Shown in pieces: positions 1 to 8,560 of a stretch of 64,000 bases of DNA. The stretch spans positions 1,177,278 to 1,241,277 of the forward strand of contig NZ_KB905467.1 of assembly GCF_000381365.1 (NCBI RefSeq), read 5' to 3'. Under the pieces are notes generated by a model that saw only the letters and a program-made list of their open reading frames with translations, had not been told where the DNA came from and made no database searches. This DNA comes from Bacteroides salyersiae WAL 10018 = DSM 18765 = JCM 12988. GTDB taxonomy: Bacteria > Bacteroidota > Bacteroidia > Bacteroidales > Bacteroidaceae. Position 1 is the first letter of the stretch. Each line of letters starts with the position of its first letter. A program made the translations under genes and the position numbers.

Positions 1-25
1 AAAAGTGTCATATTGCTGGCTTTAT

Positions 26-388
26 TTAGGATTCTTCATCTTCGATTATGTCAATAAGATCTTCCAGTTCTTTTTTACTGATTTTACGGTCCCGTACGAA
101 GAATGAAACCATTTCCTTGTATGAACCTGTGAAGTAATTGCTGACCACTCCGCTCAGGAAGTATCTTTTGTAATCACTTTCTTTAATAACGGGGTGATAC
201 TGGATCGAATTACCGAGTTTGAAAGGAGACAGATATTCTTTCTTCTCCAGATTACGTACTACCGAAGCCACACTGGTATATGGTGGTTTAGGTGTGGGCA
301 TCTGATTTAATACATCTCTGATGAAACTGGGGCCTAACTTCCAAAAGTAAAGCATTACTTCTTCTTCCTGTTGTGTAAGTCTTTCCAT
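26..388 (-). CDS. BlaI/MecI/CopY-family transcriptional repressor
   Basis: A 120-residue protein with the winged-helix architecture of penicillinase repressors: it opens with MERLTQQEEEVMLYFWKLG, the recognition-helix region contains YTSVASVVRNLEKKEYL, and the C-terminal half is the dimerisation arm. Family members are dimeric repressors inactivated by cleavage by a membrane metalloprotease of the BlaR1 type. Such a partner would lie just left of the window (downstream on this strand), which cannot be seen. The upstream region holds a TAGATTTG promoter element and a palindrome (404-416) suited to autorepression. The family is clear; the inducing signal is unknown and need not be a beta-lactam. 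Confidence 0.9.
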   Translation of the reverse strand: MERLTQQEEEVMLYFWKLGPSFIRDVLNQMPTPKPPYTSVASVVRNLEKKEYLSPFKLGNSIQYHPVIKESDYKRYFLSGVVSNYFTGSYKEMVSFFVRDRKISKKELEDLIDIIEDEES

Positions 389-403
389 TGTTTTTTATTT
401 ACT

Positions 404-416
404 ATTGATAATCAAT
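404..416. promoter_or_regulatory. Palindrome ATTGAT-A-ATCAAT, putative BlaI-type operator
   Basis: A perfect 6-bp inverted repeat around a single A lies between the predicted transcription start and the ATG of the BlaI-like gene. BlaI-family repressors bind short dyads at this place in their own promoters. The assignment is inferred from position. Confidence 0.4.
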
Positions 417-430
417 CTACTATTTTTAAA

Positions 431-438
431 CAAATCTA
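431..438 (-). promoter_or_regulatory. -7 element TAGATTTG of the BlaI-like gene
   Basis: It matches the Bacteroides -7 consensus TAnnTTTG exactly, about 43 bp upstream of the start codon. No clear -33 TTTG is seen. Confidence 0.5.
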
Positions 439-546
439 CGAAATTTAAATAGATAGTATATATTTATCGTTATAAATATTGTTAATCATAAGAAAATAGT
501 TATAGAAAAAGAAGTAAGAGTAAGAGGAATATTGCGAATATCTTTA

Positions 547-554
547 TAGCTTTG
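547..554 (+). promoter_or_regulatory. -7 element TAGCTTTG of the rRNA methyltransferase gene
   Basis: It matches TAnnTTTG and lies 13 bp before the first ATG, which predicts a very short leader. Confidence 0.5.
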
Positions 555-567
555 CCGTAAATAAGGA

Positions 568-1344
568 ATGCATATGTTATCATTAAGCAAAAATAAGATC
601 AAGTATATCCGTTCATTGGAACAGAAAAAGATTCGCAAGGAAGAGAAAGTTTTCTTGGCCGAGGGTCCTAAGCTGGTCGGTGATTTGTTAGGTTGCTTCT
701 CTTGCCGTTTTTTGGCAGCTACCTCTTCCTGGCTGCGAGAGCATCCGTCGGTTGTGGCAAACGAGGTGGTAGAGGTCAGCCAGGACGATTTATCGCGTGC
801 CAGCCTTTTGAAAACGCCGCAGCAAGTACTTGCCATATTTGAACAGCCCGAATACTCTATAGATAGAACTGTTTTTCAAAATTCCCTTTGTCTTGCTTTG
901 GACGATGTTCAAGATCCGGGTAACTTAGGAACAATTATCCGTTTGGCCGATTGGTTTGGGATAGAGCATATATTCTGTTCGCCCAATACGGTGGATGTAT
1001 ACAATCCTAAGACCGTACAGGCTACTATGGGCGGGATAGCCCGTGTTAAAGTGTCTTATACTCCCCTGCCCGATCTGATTCGTTCACTTGCTGATCTTCC
1101 TGTTTATGGTACTTTTCTGGATGGAGAAAACATATATGAACAGCAATTATCCCGTAACGGACTGATTGTAATGGGAAACGAGGGAAATGGAATCAGCAAA
1201 GAAATAGAAACATTGATTAACCGGAAATTGTACATTCCTAACTATCCGCAAGAGCGTGAAACGTCCGAGTCACTTAATGTAGCGATTGCTACGGCAATCG
1301 TCTGCGCTGAGTTCCGGCGACAGGCTGCATCGTTTGGAAATTGA
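568..1344 (+). CDS. TrmH/SpoU-family RNA 2'-O-ribose methyltransferase
   Basis: 258 residues. The N-terminal substrate-binding domain (about 10-95) contains KNKIKYIRSLEQKKIRKEE and FLAEGPKLV. The C-terminal SPOUT trefoil-knot domain carries motif 1 (DDVQDPGNLGTIIRLADW), motif 2 (GNEGNGIS) and motif 3 (IPNYPQERETSESLNVAIA). It should transfer methyl from SAM to a ribose 2'-OH of rRNA or tRNA; the exact nucleotide cannot be read from the sequence. A second in-frame ATG two codons later (574) may be the true start. Its 3' end overlaps the convergent small gene on the other strand by 56 bp. Confidence 0.9.
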   Translation: MHMLSLSKNKIKYIRSLEQKKIRKEEKVFLAEGPKLVGDLLGCFSCRFLAATSSWLREHPSVVANEVVEVSQDDLSRASLLKTPQQVLAIFEQPEYSIDRTVFQNSLCLALDDVQDPGNLGTIIRLADWFGIEHIFCSPNTVDVYNPKTVQATMGGIARVKVSYTPLPDLIRSLADLPVYGTFLDGENIYEQQLSRNGLIVMGNEGNGISKEIETLINRKLYIPNYPQERETSESLNVAIATAIVCAEFRRQAASFGN

Positions 1345-1540
1345 AAGGGGATAGAAGATAGGCACGAAGTTTTCCTTTTTCCGGAACTAATTCTATAACA
1401 CCGGGCATCCACTCTACTGATTCTATTTCTTCTGTGAGGGGGAAGAAATTTACGACATATTCTTCTTCCACCTCTATTACGTGTTGTTTCAGAAATCCGG
1501 TATCCGGTACATATAAATAATGGGAAGCGAAACGTTTCAT
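1289..1540 (-). CDS. Small conserved-type protein resembling an amidohydrolase N-terminus
   Basis: 83 residues, starting inside the stop region of the DUF4296 gene (4-bp overlap), so probably co-transcribed with it and lspA. The segment YLYVPDTGFLKQHVIEV, then EEEYVVNFFPLTEEIESV and WMPGVIEL, resembles the N-terminal beta-sandwich of amidohydrolases up to the point where a PGxIDxHxH metal motif would follow. That metal motif and the whole TIM barrel are absent. I see no catalytic function; it may be a standalone domain or a relic. The last 56 bp run antisense to the rRNA methylase gene. Confidence 0.6.
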   Translation of the reverse strand: MKRFASHYLYVPDTGFLKQHVIEVEEEYVVNFFPLTEEIESVEWMPGVIELVPEKGKLRAYLLSPFNFQTMQPVAGTQRRRLP

Positions 1541-2604
1541 TGTTGTACTTGCTTCTGCAGGCGGCGGCGTTGGTTCATTTGCCGATCCTGCTTTAATTCT
1601 AACTTTTCTGTCTGTATATGTTTCTTTTCTACTTTGAGCTGCTCCGGTTTTACCTCCTCCCGTTGCTGATTACTACGACGGCGATTCATTTCCTCCGGAC
1701 TAAGTCTCTGTGGATGTTGCAAATTTGTCTTTACTGCATCTGTGTTCTCTTCGGGAGCTTTTTCTTTTTCCTCTTTGGTGGTATCCGGTTTAGGAGTATC
1801 GCTGTTTTGCAATGAATCATTCAATGCTTTCAGGGTGTCGTTAGAGTGATAGCGCATCAATGTTATTTGATCGAGCACTAAAGTCTGAGGAGTTTTTTCT
1901 CTTGGGTAATATATGAACCCTTTCACCTCTTTGATAGCTCCTAAGGTATCCGATTGTAAACAGATACTTTGTATACCGGAATTTACTACTTTTTGAGTTC
2001 CACTGATAATACTGTCGTTTTCAAATAGGATTTGCATGGCCATCAAAGCGGCTAAAGTCGTGTCCGGTCCATTTTCAAGGAACTGATAACGCACTTTCCA
2101 TATCAATGTGTCACGTTCTTTGAAATTACTGTCCGAAGGCAATACAAAGGTCAGTTTGTCGTCTGTAGGCATCCCCGTCAGTCGTTTCATACGCTGCCAT
2201 GCCCATACGTCGATACTGTCTCCGGGAGCAGATGTCATCGGTTTTTTATCACGTATGGCAATCAACTGGTTTATTGCGTTTTGCTGTGTTTTCAGTCTTT
2301 TGCTTACTTTCTCATATATTTTAGCTAAAACTTCCATATTACGTGTATACCATACCATTGATGAATCGAAAACTGCTTTAGTCGTACCGTATTTATTGAA
2401 TACGGCATCCGTATACAGCACTTTCTTGTAATTTTCATTATATGGCAAGTTGTCTCCCATTGCTTTGGCAATGTGATAATCATACAACAGATTTTCCATT
2501 GTTGATTCCGGAAGAACCTCACTGGGTCTTTTCACCTTACAACCTGTTGCAAATATTATCAGCAAGCATAGGATACACCATTGAAACCGGAAGTCTTTTT
2601 TCAT
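1537..2604 (-). CDS. DUF4296-domain lipoprotein
   Basis: 355 residues with a lipoprotein signal (hydrophobic segment 11-19, Cys22 after ATG). The DUF4296 region follows (about 28-110: MENLLYDYHIAKAMGDNLPY, YGTTKAVFDSSMVWYTRN), then a beta-rich middle and a charged, low-complexity tail rich in E, K, Q and R. The start overlaps the lspA stop by 4 bp, so the lipoprotein is translationally coupled to the enzyme that would process its own signal peptide. Function is unknown; the location is probably the periplasmic face of a membrane. Confidence 0.8.
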   Translation of the reverse strand: MKKDFRFQWCILCLLIIFATGCKVKRPSEVLPESTMENLLYDYHIAKAMGDNLPYNENYKKVLYTDAVFNKYGTTKAVFDSSMVWYTRNMEVLAKIYEKVSKRLKTQQNAINQLIAIRDKKPMTSAPGDSIDVWAWQRMKRLTGMPTDDKLTFVLPSDSNFKERDTLIWKVRYQFLENGPDTTLAALMAMQILFENDSIISGTQKVVNSGIQSICLQSDTLGAIKEVKGFIYYPREKTPQTLVLDQITLMRYHSNDTLKALNDSLQNSDTPKPDTTKEEKEKAPEENTDAVKTNLQHPQRLSPEEMNRRRSNQQREEVKPEQLKVEKKHIQTEKLELKQDRQMNQRRRLQKQVQQ

Positions 2605-3245
2605 TTTCTGTCTTCGTCTTTTTTTTCGTGTGAGTGGTAAGACTCGTTCAGATATTTGCTATAAAAAAGAAGCAGCGCAATGATACCACAACTGATGGCG
2701 GCATCGGCAAAGTTGAATATAGGGCTGAAGAATATGAAGTGCTCCCCACCTACAAACGGCATCCAAGTGGGCCAGGTGGTGTCGATTATCGGGAAATAGA
2801 ACATGTCTACCACTTTACCATAAAACCAAGTGGAATATCCTCCTCCTTCGGGCATAAAGCTGGCAATTTGCGAATGGGTGCTTTCATTAAAGATTACCCC
2901 ATAGAATACACTGTCGATAATGTTCCCTAATGCTCCGGTCAGAATTAATGAAACACAAATGATATAACCGGTTTTGAATCCTTTTTTTACTATTTTATAA
3001 AGATACCAGCCAATTAAAGCGACTGCAACAATACGGAAGGTGGTGAGGAATAGTTTCCCGAAGATTTCCATACCGAATGCCATGCCATTGTTTTCAGTGA
3101 AATAGATATAAAACCAATCGGTGATGCGGATGCTTTCGTGCCAATACATGTGGGTTTTAATCCAGATTTTGATAATCTGATCTATAATCAGCACTGAAAA
3201 GATGACGAGCAGGGCTATCTGTCCTTTCGTAAGTAGTTTTTTCAT
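2601..3245 (-). CDS. lspA: Lipoprotein signal peptidase (signal peptidase II)
   Basis: 214 residues from the ATG at 3245; an in-frame TTG five codons upstream is less likely. There are four membrane segments, and the two catalytic aspartates lie in GNIIDSVFYG and FNFADAAIS, the signature of this family. A loop of roughly 40 residues between them (THSQIASF to EHFIFFSPI) is longer than in Proteobacteria. The enzyme cleaves prolipoproteins after lipid attachment to Cys. It is coupled to the DUF4296 lipoprotein gene. The window encodes many lipoproteins (fimbrial subunits) that would be substrates. Confidence 0.95.
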   Translation of the reverse strand: MKKLLTKGQIALLVIFSVLIIDQIIKIWIKTHMYWHESIRITDWFYIYFTENNGMAFGMEIFGKLFLTTFRIVAVALIGWYLYKIVKKGFKTGYIICVSLILTGALGNIIDSVFYGVIFNESTHSQIASFMPEGGGYSTWFYGKVVDMFYFPIIDTTWPTWMPFVGGEHFIFFSPIFNFADAAISCGIIALLLFYSKYLNESYHSHEKKDEDRK

Positions 3246-3286
3246 TTTTGTTGAGTACAAGTTATATAAGTAACGGGCTATAAGTC

Positions 3287-3338
3287 ACAAGCTACAAGTA
3301 CCCTATCGTTTTATTATATACGGCGACTTGTAGCTTGT
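3287..3338. terminator. Inverted repeat ACAAGCTACAAGT / ACTTGTAGCTTGT
   Basis: A perfect 13-bp stem with a 26-nt spacer, between the DksA-like gene and lspA. No T-run follows closely, so it may be an mRNA hairpin or repeat element rather than a strong terminator. Confidence 0.45.
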
Positions 3339-3358
3339 AGCTCCTGACTCGTTGCTAA

Positions 3359-3739
3359 TTATTTCTTTCCACTGTTTTTAGCTTCAATGCTCAGTGTAGC
3401 ATGAGGCACAGCGCGGAGACGTTCTGCCGGAATTAGTTTACCCGTTTCACGGCAAATGCCGTAGGTCTTGTTTTCAATACGGACAAGTGCTGCCTGTAAA
3501 CCTTGGATAAACTTCAACTGGCGTTGTGCCAAACGAGTTGTTTCTTCTTTTGATAATGTATTGGCTCCTTCTTCCAATACTTTATATGTGGGCGATGTAT
3601 CGTCTGTATCGTTGCCATCAAGGCCCATAAGACTCATTTTCAACTGGTCATAGTCACGTTGCGCCAACTCCAGTTTCTCCATAATAATGGCACGGAATTC
3701 TTCAAGTTCCGCATCTGAATATCTTGTCTTTTCTGCCAT
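3359..3739 (-). CDS. DksA/TraR-family protein
   Basis: 126 residues. A coiled-coil N-terminal half (about 8-85, including MEKLELAQRDYDQLKMSLMG) is followed by YGICRETGKLIPAERL and RAVPHATLSIEAK. DksA-like proteins insert a coiled coil into the RNA polymerase secondary channel. The usual four zinc-binding cysteines are reduced to one, so the globular domain probably folds without zinc, as in other Bacteroidetes homologues. It lies just downstream of ileS on the same strand and may be co-transcribed with it. Confidence 0.85.
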   Translation of the reverse strand: MAEKTRYSDAELEEFRAIIMEKLELAQRDYDQLKMSLMGLDGNDTDDTSPTYKVLEEGANTLSKEETTRLAQRQLKFIQGLQAALVRIENKTYGICRETGKLIPAERLRAVPHATLSIEAKNSGKK

Positions 3740-3772
3740 AATCTTGTTTTTTTAAAGTTATTAGTATTAGAG

Positions 3773-6700
3773 TTATTCTTTCACTACATTGACAAGCAAA
3801 GAGAAGTCGTCGAAATTCAACTCCGTACCCTCTTTTACTTCGTCTGCCAAATCAAGGGATGTTCCCAAAACTTGGTTACAAATATAGTCTTTATATTCGT
3901 TTACTGCATCATCCGTTTGCAGATTTTTAGATATTGTTATTCTTATCTTATCGGTTATCTCAAAACCGTTTGACTTACGAATATTCTGTATACGGTTCAC
4001 CAGTTCACGGGCAATGCCCTCACGACGAAGTTCTTCGGTTACGGTAACTTCCAAGGCAACAGTCAGTTTTCCTTCATTGGCAACCAACCATCCCGGAATG
4101 TCTTCACTGAAGATTTCTACATCCGACGCTTCGATGATGGCTTCCGCTCCATCCAGATTCAGCGTATATTTGCCGTTCTTTTCCAGTTCGGCGATGGCTT
4201 CCTGTGACATTTCCGCTACGGCTGCTGCTACGGCTTTCATCTGTTTTCCAAACTTAGGGCCGAGTTTTTTGAAGTCACATTTCACTTTCTTTATCAGTAC
4301 ACCGGCAGCACCGTCTACGAATTTGACATCTTTTACGTTTACTTCGTTCATGATCAATGCTTTCACGGCTTCTATGTGAGCTTTTTGTTCTTCATCTACT
4401 ACCGGAATCATGATACATTGTAACGGTTGGCGTACTTTGATATTCACTTTCCGACGTAGTGCCAATACCATGGAGGTTACGTCTTGTGCCATTTGCATAC
4501 GGGCTTCCAACGCCTTGTCTATCATTTCCTCTTTGTATTCGGGGAATTTGGCAAGATGAATGGAAACAACCGTGTCGCGCCCGGTTGCAGAGATCAGATC
4601 GCCATACAAACGGTCGGCATAGAACGGTGCGATAGGCGCCATCAGTTTGGCGACGGTTTCCAGACAGGTATATAATGTCTGATAAGCCGACAGCTTGTCT
4701 TGCGTAAACTCGCCGCCCCAGAAACGTTTGCGGTTCAGGCGGACATACCAGTTAGACAAATTGTCGTTTACAAAGTCGGAAATCAGGCGTCCTGCTTTTG
4801 TTGGCTCATATTCGTTGTAGCAAGTATCCACTTCTTTGATCAGCGTATTCAATACCGAAAGAATCCAACGGTCGATTTCCGGACGTGACTCCATCGGAAC
4901 GTCTGCTTCTTTATATTCGAATCCGTCTACATTGGCATACAATGCAAAGAATGAATACGTGTTATACAATGTACCGAAGAACTTACGGCGCACCTCTTCA
5001 ATGCCATCCATATCGAACTTCAGATTATCCCATGGAGAAGAATTCGTAATCATATACCAACGCAATGGGTCGGAACCATATTTCTCGATCGTAGAGAACG
5101 GATCGACGGCATTGCCCAAACGTTTGGACATTTTATTACCGTTCTTATCCAATACCAGACCGTTGGAAATAACAGCCTTATAAGATACACTGTCGAATAC
5201 CATTGTCGCAATGGCGTGCAGAGTGAAGAACCACCCGCGTGTCTGATCCACTCCTTCCGCAATGAAATCGGCAGGATATACCTGATGGCTGTCCAGCAAT
5301 TCTTTGTTTTCGAACGGATAATGAATTTGTGCATACGGCATTGCACCGGAGTCAAACCATACATCGATAAGGTCCGTCTCGCGTTTCATCGGCTTTCCGT
5401 CTTTTGACACGAGGATGATGTCGTCTACATAAGGACGGTGCAGGTCGATCTTATCGTAATTTTCATCTGTATAAAGCCCAGGTATGAATCCTTTGTCTTT
5501 ATAAGGGTTCGATTTCATGAATCCGGCAGCTACCGACTTTTCTATTTCGTTATATAATTCTTCAACAGATTCGATACATATTTCATCACTGTTGTCTTCT
5601 GTACGCCAGATCGGAAGTGGAGTCCCCCAATAACGGGAACGACTCAAATTCCAGTCATTCAGATTCTCCAGCCATTTGCCAAAACGTCCGGTACCGGTTG
5701 ATTCGGGTTTCCAGTTGATCGTTTTGTTCAGTTCTATCATACGCTCTTTGCAAGCGGTAGAACGAATAAACCAGCTATCCAACGGATAGTAAAGTACCGG
5801 TTTGTCTGTACGCCAGCAATGCGGATAATTGTGTACATGCTTCTCAATCTTAAATGCCAGATTATTGGCTTTCATCATCATGCAGATACTTATATCCAGA
5901 GTTTCGTCCTGATCAGTCAGATTCGGATCGTATGCGTTCTTCACGAAGCGTCCTGCATATTCTTTGTATAATTCTACGTTAACACGCTCTTTTACAAATG
6001 TTTCATCCAGTTCGTCTAAAGTATAGAATTTACCGGTAAGGTCCACCATCGGACGGAGTTCACCTTTCTTATTGATCAACTGCAAGGGAGGAACTCCGGC
6101 AGCTTTGGCTACTTGAGCATCGTCTGCACCGAATGTCGGGGCGATATGTACGATACCTGTACCGTCTTCAGTCGTTACGTAATCACCCGAGATGACACGG
6201 AATGCACCTTCACCCGGATTCACCCATGGGATAAGTTGTTCATATTCCATTCCTACGAGGTCGGGTCCTTTGTATTCGGCAATCACTTTGAATGGAACCA
6301 GTTTGTCTCCCTGCTTATAATCTTCCAGTTTCAGATCAGCAGCTTTGGGATTGAAATGGGTATTCAGTAACGCCTTTGCCAATACTACCGTGATGGGTTG
6401 CCCTGTATAGGCGTTGTAAGATTGTACGGCTACATAATCGATTTTCGGACCTACACACAATGCTGTGTTTGATGGTAAAGTCCATGGAGTGGTAGTCCAT
6501 GCAAGGAAGTATGGAGTTCCCCATTCGGTCATTTCCGGCTTCGGGTTTTTCATTTTGAATTGTGCTACTACGGTCGTATCTTTTACGTCACGATAGCAAC
6601 CCGGTTGGTTCAGCTCGTGCGAACTCAAGCCTGTTCCGGCAGCCGGAGAATAAGGTTGGATAGTATATCCTTTATATAGGAATCCTTTCTTATGCATTTG

Positions 6701-7198
6701 TTTCAGTAGCCACCACAATGTTTCGATGTAGCGATTATCGTATGTGATATACGGGTGTTTCATATCCACCCAATACCCCATTTGGTGAGTAAGGTCCTCC
6801 CACTCTTTCGTGAATTTCATCACGTCCTTGCGGCAGGCAGCATTGTATTCCGCTACAGAAATCTTTTTGCCGATATCCTCTTTGGTGATACCCATTGCTT
6901 TTTCCACACCTAACTCTACAGGCAGTCCGTGTGTATCCCATCCGGCTTTACGCTTTACCTGATAGCCTTTCATCGTTTTGTAGCGGCAGAAAATATCTTT
7001 TATAGAGCGAGCCATCACGTGGTGAATGCCCGGCATACCATTAGCTGATGGAGGACCTTCGTAGAAAACAAACGAAGGGCAGCCTTCACGTTCTGTCATA
7101 CTCTTGGCGAAAACCTGGTTTTCGTCCCATTTTTTCAATACGTCCTTGTTTACCTGTGAAAGGTCGAACTGTGAATACTCGGCGAACTTCTTGCTCAT
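3773..7198 (-). CDS. ileS: Isoleucyl-tRNA synthetase
   Basis: 1141 residues from the ATG at 7198; 27 further in-frame upstream codons lie within the promoter and leader. The class I signatures are present: GIHH at 57-60 (HIGH) and KMSKR at 689-693. The editing domain lies between them, and a long C-terminal anticodon-binding region follows. The length and layout fit the long IleS type. No T-box leader is present upstream. A TACATTTG promoter element lies at 7263-7270. Confidence 0.97.
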   Translation of the reverse strand: MSKKFAEYSQFDLSQVNKDVLKKWDENQVFAKSMTEREGCPSFVFYEGPPSANGMPGIHHVMARSIKDIFCRYKTMKGYQVKRKAGWDTHGLPVELGVEKAMGITKEDIGKKISVAEYNAACRKDVMKFTKEWEDLTHQMGYWVDMKHPYITYDNRYIETLWWLLKQMHKKGFLYKGYTIQPYSPAAGTGLSSHELNQPGCYRDVKDTTVVAQFKMKNPKPEMTEWGTPYFLAWTTTPWTLPSNTALCVGPKIDYVAVQSYNAYTGQPITVVLAKALLNTHFNPKAADLKLEDYKQGDKLVPFKVIAEYKGPDLVGMEYEQLIPWVNPGEGAFRVISGDYVTTEDGTGIVHIAPTFGADDAQVAKAAGVPPLQLINKKGELRPMVDLTGKFYTLDELDETFVKERVNVELYKEYAGRFVKNAYDPNLTDQDETLDISICMMMKANNLAFKIEKHVHNYPHCWRTDKPVLYYPLDSWFIRSTACKERMIELNKTINWKPESTGTGRFGKWLENLNDWNLSRSRYWGTPLPIWRTEDNSDEICIESVEELYNEIEKSVAAGFMKSNPYKDKGFIPGLYTDENYDKIDLHRPYVDDIILVSKDGKPMKRETDLIDVWFDSGAMPYAQIHYPFENKELLDSHQVYPADFIAEGVDQTRGWFFTLHAIATMVFDSVSYKAVISNGLVLDKNGNKMSKRLGNAVDPFSTIEKYGSDPLRWYMITNSSPWDNLKFDMDGIEEVRRKFFGTLYNTYSFFALYANVDGFEYKEADVPMESRPEIDRWILSVLNTLIKEVDTCYNEYEPTKAGRLISDFVNDNLSNWYVRLNRKRFWGGEFTQDKLSAYQTLYTCLETVAKLMAPIAPFYADRLYGDLISATGRDTVVSIHLAKFPEYKEEMIDKALEARMQMAQDVTSMVLALRRKVNIKVRQPLQCIMIPVVDEEQKAHIEAVKALIMNEVNVKDVKFVDGAAGVLIKKVKCDFKKLGPKFGKQMKAVAAAVAEMSQEAIAELEKNGKYTLNLDGAEAIIEASDVEIFSEDIPGWLVANEGKLTVALEVTVTEELRREGIARELVNRIQNIRKSNGFEITDKIRITISKNLQTDDAVNEYKDYICNQVLGTSLDLADEVKEGTELNFDDFSLLVNVVKE

Positions 7199-7262
7199 GA
7201 CTATATCTCGATTTTTACTATTTACAATTAAGACTGGAGGTACCCTCCTTATTTTAAGGGTG

Positions 7263-7270
7263 CAAATGTA
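7263..7270 (-). promoter_or_regulatory. -7 element TACATTTG of ileS
   Basis: It matches TAnnTTTG about 65 bp upstream of the chosen ATG. This supports the 7198 start, because the longer reading frame would begin at or upstream of the transcription start. Confidence 0.55.
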
Positions 7271-7421
7271 CAAAAACATTCGTTTTCATACAAGAAAAGG
7301 CTTTTTAATTTCAATCGGTAGAAAGGTGTCTCTTGTGAAAAGACCCAAAAAGGAAGAATAATTCAAAAACAAATAACGTTAAACCTTGTTTTACAGGGAA
7401 ATTTAAAAACTATATAAGGAT

Positions 7422-8471
7422 ATGAATTATGGTATAAGTGTACTATTCAGAGCCATTCCGTTGATAATGGCTCTGTTCTGTTTCGGATACGGAACATTTA
7501 TTTATGTATTGGGAGACGACCCTAACCGCTTGGTGGCAGGTCCTGTTGTATTCTCATTAGGTATGATTTGTATTGCACTTTTTGCAACGGCGGCCACTAT
7601 CATACGCCAGATTATTCATACGTATGGACGAAACTCCAAATATGCTTTGCCAATTATCGGTTATCTGGCTGCTGTGGTTACCATTATTTCCGGTATAGTT
7701 ATTTTTTCTTCAGCAAATAGCCCCTCCTCTTTCGTTGCCGGACATGTGGTGGCCGGAGTGGGATTAATCACTGTTTGTGTGGCAACTGCCGCTACTTCTT
7801 CTACCCGCTTTTCTTTAATTCCTGCCAACGCGAAAGATACCGGACATGATGTTCCGCAAAATGCATTTACTGCCGGACAAGAGCGGGTATTGAAAGGCAT
7901 AGCGGTTATCGCGTCTGCTGCTGCCTGGATATGGGCATTTGTTTTATTGGGACAAAGTGAAATGCATGTTGCTTATTTTGTTGCCGGGCATGTAATGATA
8001 GGACTGGCGTGCATTTGTACCAGTCTTATTGCGTTGGTTGCCACCATTGCCCGCCAAGTACGAAATGTATATTCGGCAACGGAACGTAACAGATGGCCTA
8101 AACTGGTATTATTGATGGGGACGGTTTCTCTTGTTTGGGGAGTATTCGTTGTTTTTGCGGATTCCAGTTCAACGAATGGAGTTATCGGTTTCATTATGGT
8201 CGGCTTAGGCTTAGTCTGTTATAGTATTTCAAGTAAGGTCATTCTGCTGGCAAAAATATGGAGACATGAATTCAAGTTATCCAATCGTATTCCTATCATT
8301 CCCATACTGACTGCATTAACCTGTTTGTTCTTAGCCGCTTTTGCATTTGAACTCGGTACAATTCATGAAGACTATTTTATACCTGCGCGTGTGTTAACCG
8401 GTCTGGGAGCCATCTGTTTCACTCTGTTTTCAATAGTCAGTATCCTGGAGAGCGGAACATCGTCTAAATAA
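7422..8471 (+). CDS. DUF2776-family multi-spanning membrane protein
   Basis: 349 residues, almost all in about ten hydrophobic helices arranged as repeated pairs. The phrase FVAGHVV/YFVAGHVM recurs around residues 107 and 190, as does a GLGLVC/GVGLITV pattern, which suggests internal duplication. It matches the DUF2776 type of inner-membrane protein, whose function is unknown. It is a single gene, divergent from ileS and convergent with the bile-salt-hydrolase-like gene. Confidence 0.75.
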   Translation: MNYGISVLFRAIPLIMALFCFGYGTFIYVLGDDPNRLVAGPVVFSLGMICIALFATAATIIRQIIHTYGRNSKYALPIIGYLAAVVTIISGIVIFSSANSPSSFVAGHVVAGVGLITVCVATAATSSTRFSLIPANAKDTGHDVPQNAFTAGQERVLKGIAVIASAAAWIWAFVLLGQSEMHVAYFVAGHVMIGLACICTSLIALVATIARQVRNVYSATERNRWPKLVLLMGTVSLVWGVFVVFADSSSTNGVIGFIMVGLGLVCYSISSKVILLAKIWRHEFKLSNRIPIIPILTALTCLFLAAFAFELGTIHEDYFIPARVLTGLGAICFTLFSIVSILESGTSSK

Positions 8472-8494
8472 TGTTGTAGTACAAAAAGAAAGGT

Positions 8495-8537
8495 ACGGAT
8501 GATCGCAAACAACTGAATTGTATTTGCGATCATCCGT
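8495..8537 (-). terminator. Intrinsic terminator after the choloylglycine-hydrolase-like gene
   Basis: A perfect 15-bp stem (ACGGATGATCGCAAA and its complement) with a 13-nt loop. On the minus strand it is followed by ACCTTTCTTTTTG. It probably also serves the convergent DUF2776 gene. Confidence 0.8.
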
Positions 8538-8560
8538 GCTGTTACAAACAACTGAAATAT

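Noticed and set aside
486..836. 116-codon minus-strand frame over the start of the rRNA methylase gene
   Set aside because: It is antisense to a clear SpoU-family gene and has no family features.
7199..7421. T-box leader for ileS
   Set aside because: The leader is about 60 nt and lacks the T-box consensus and specifier stem.
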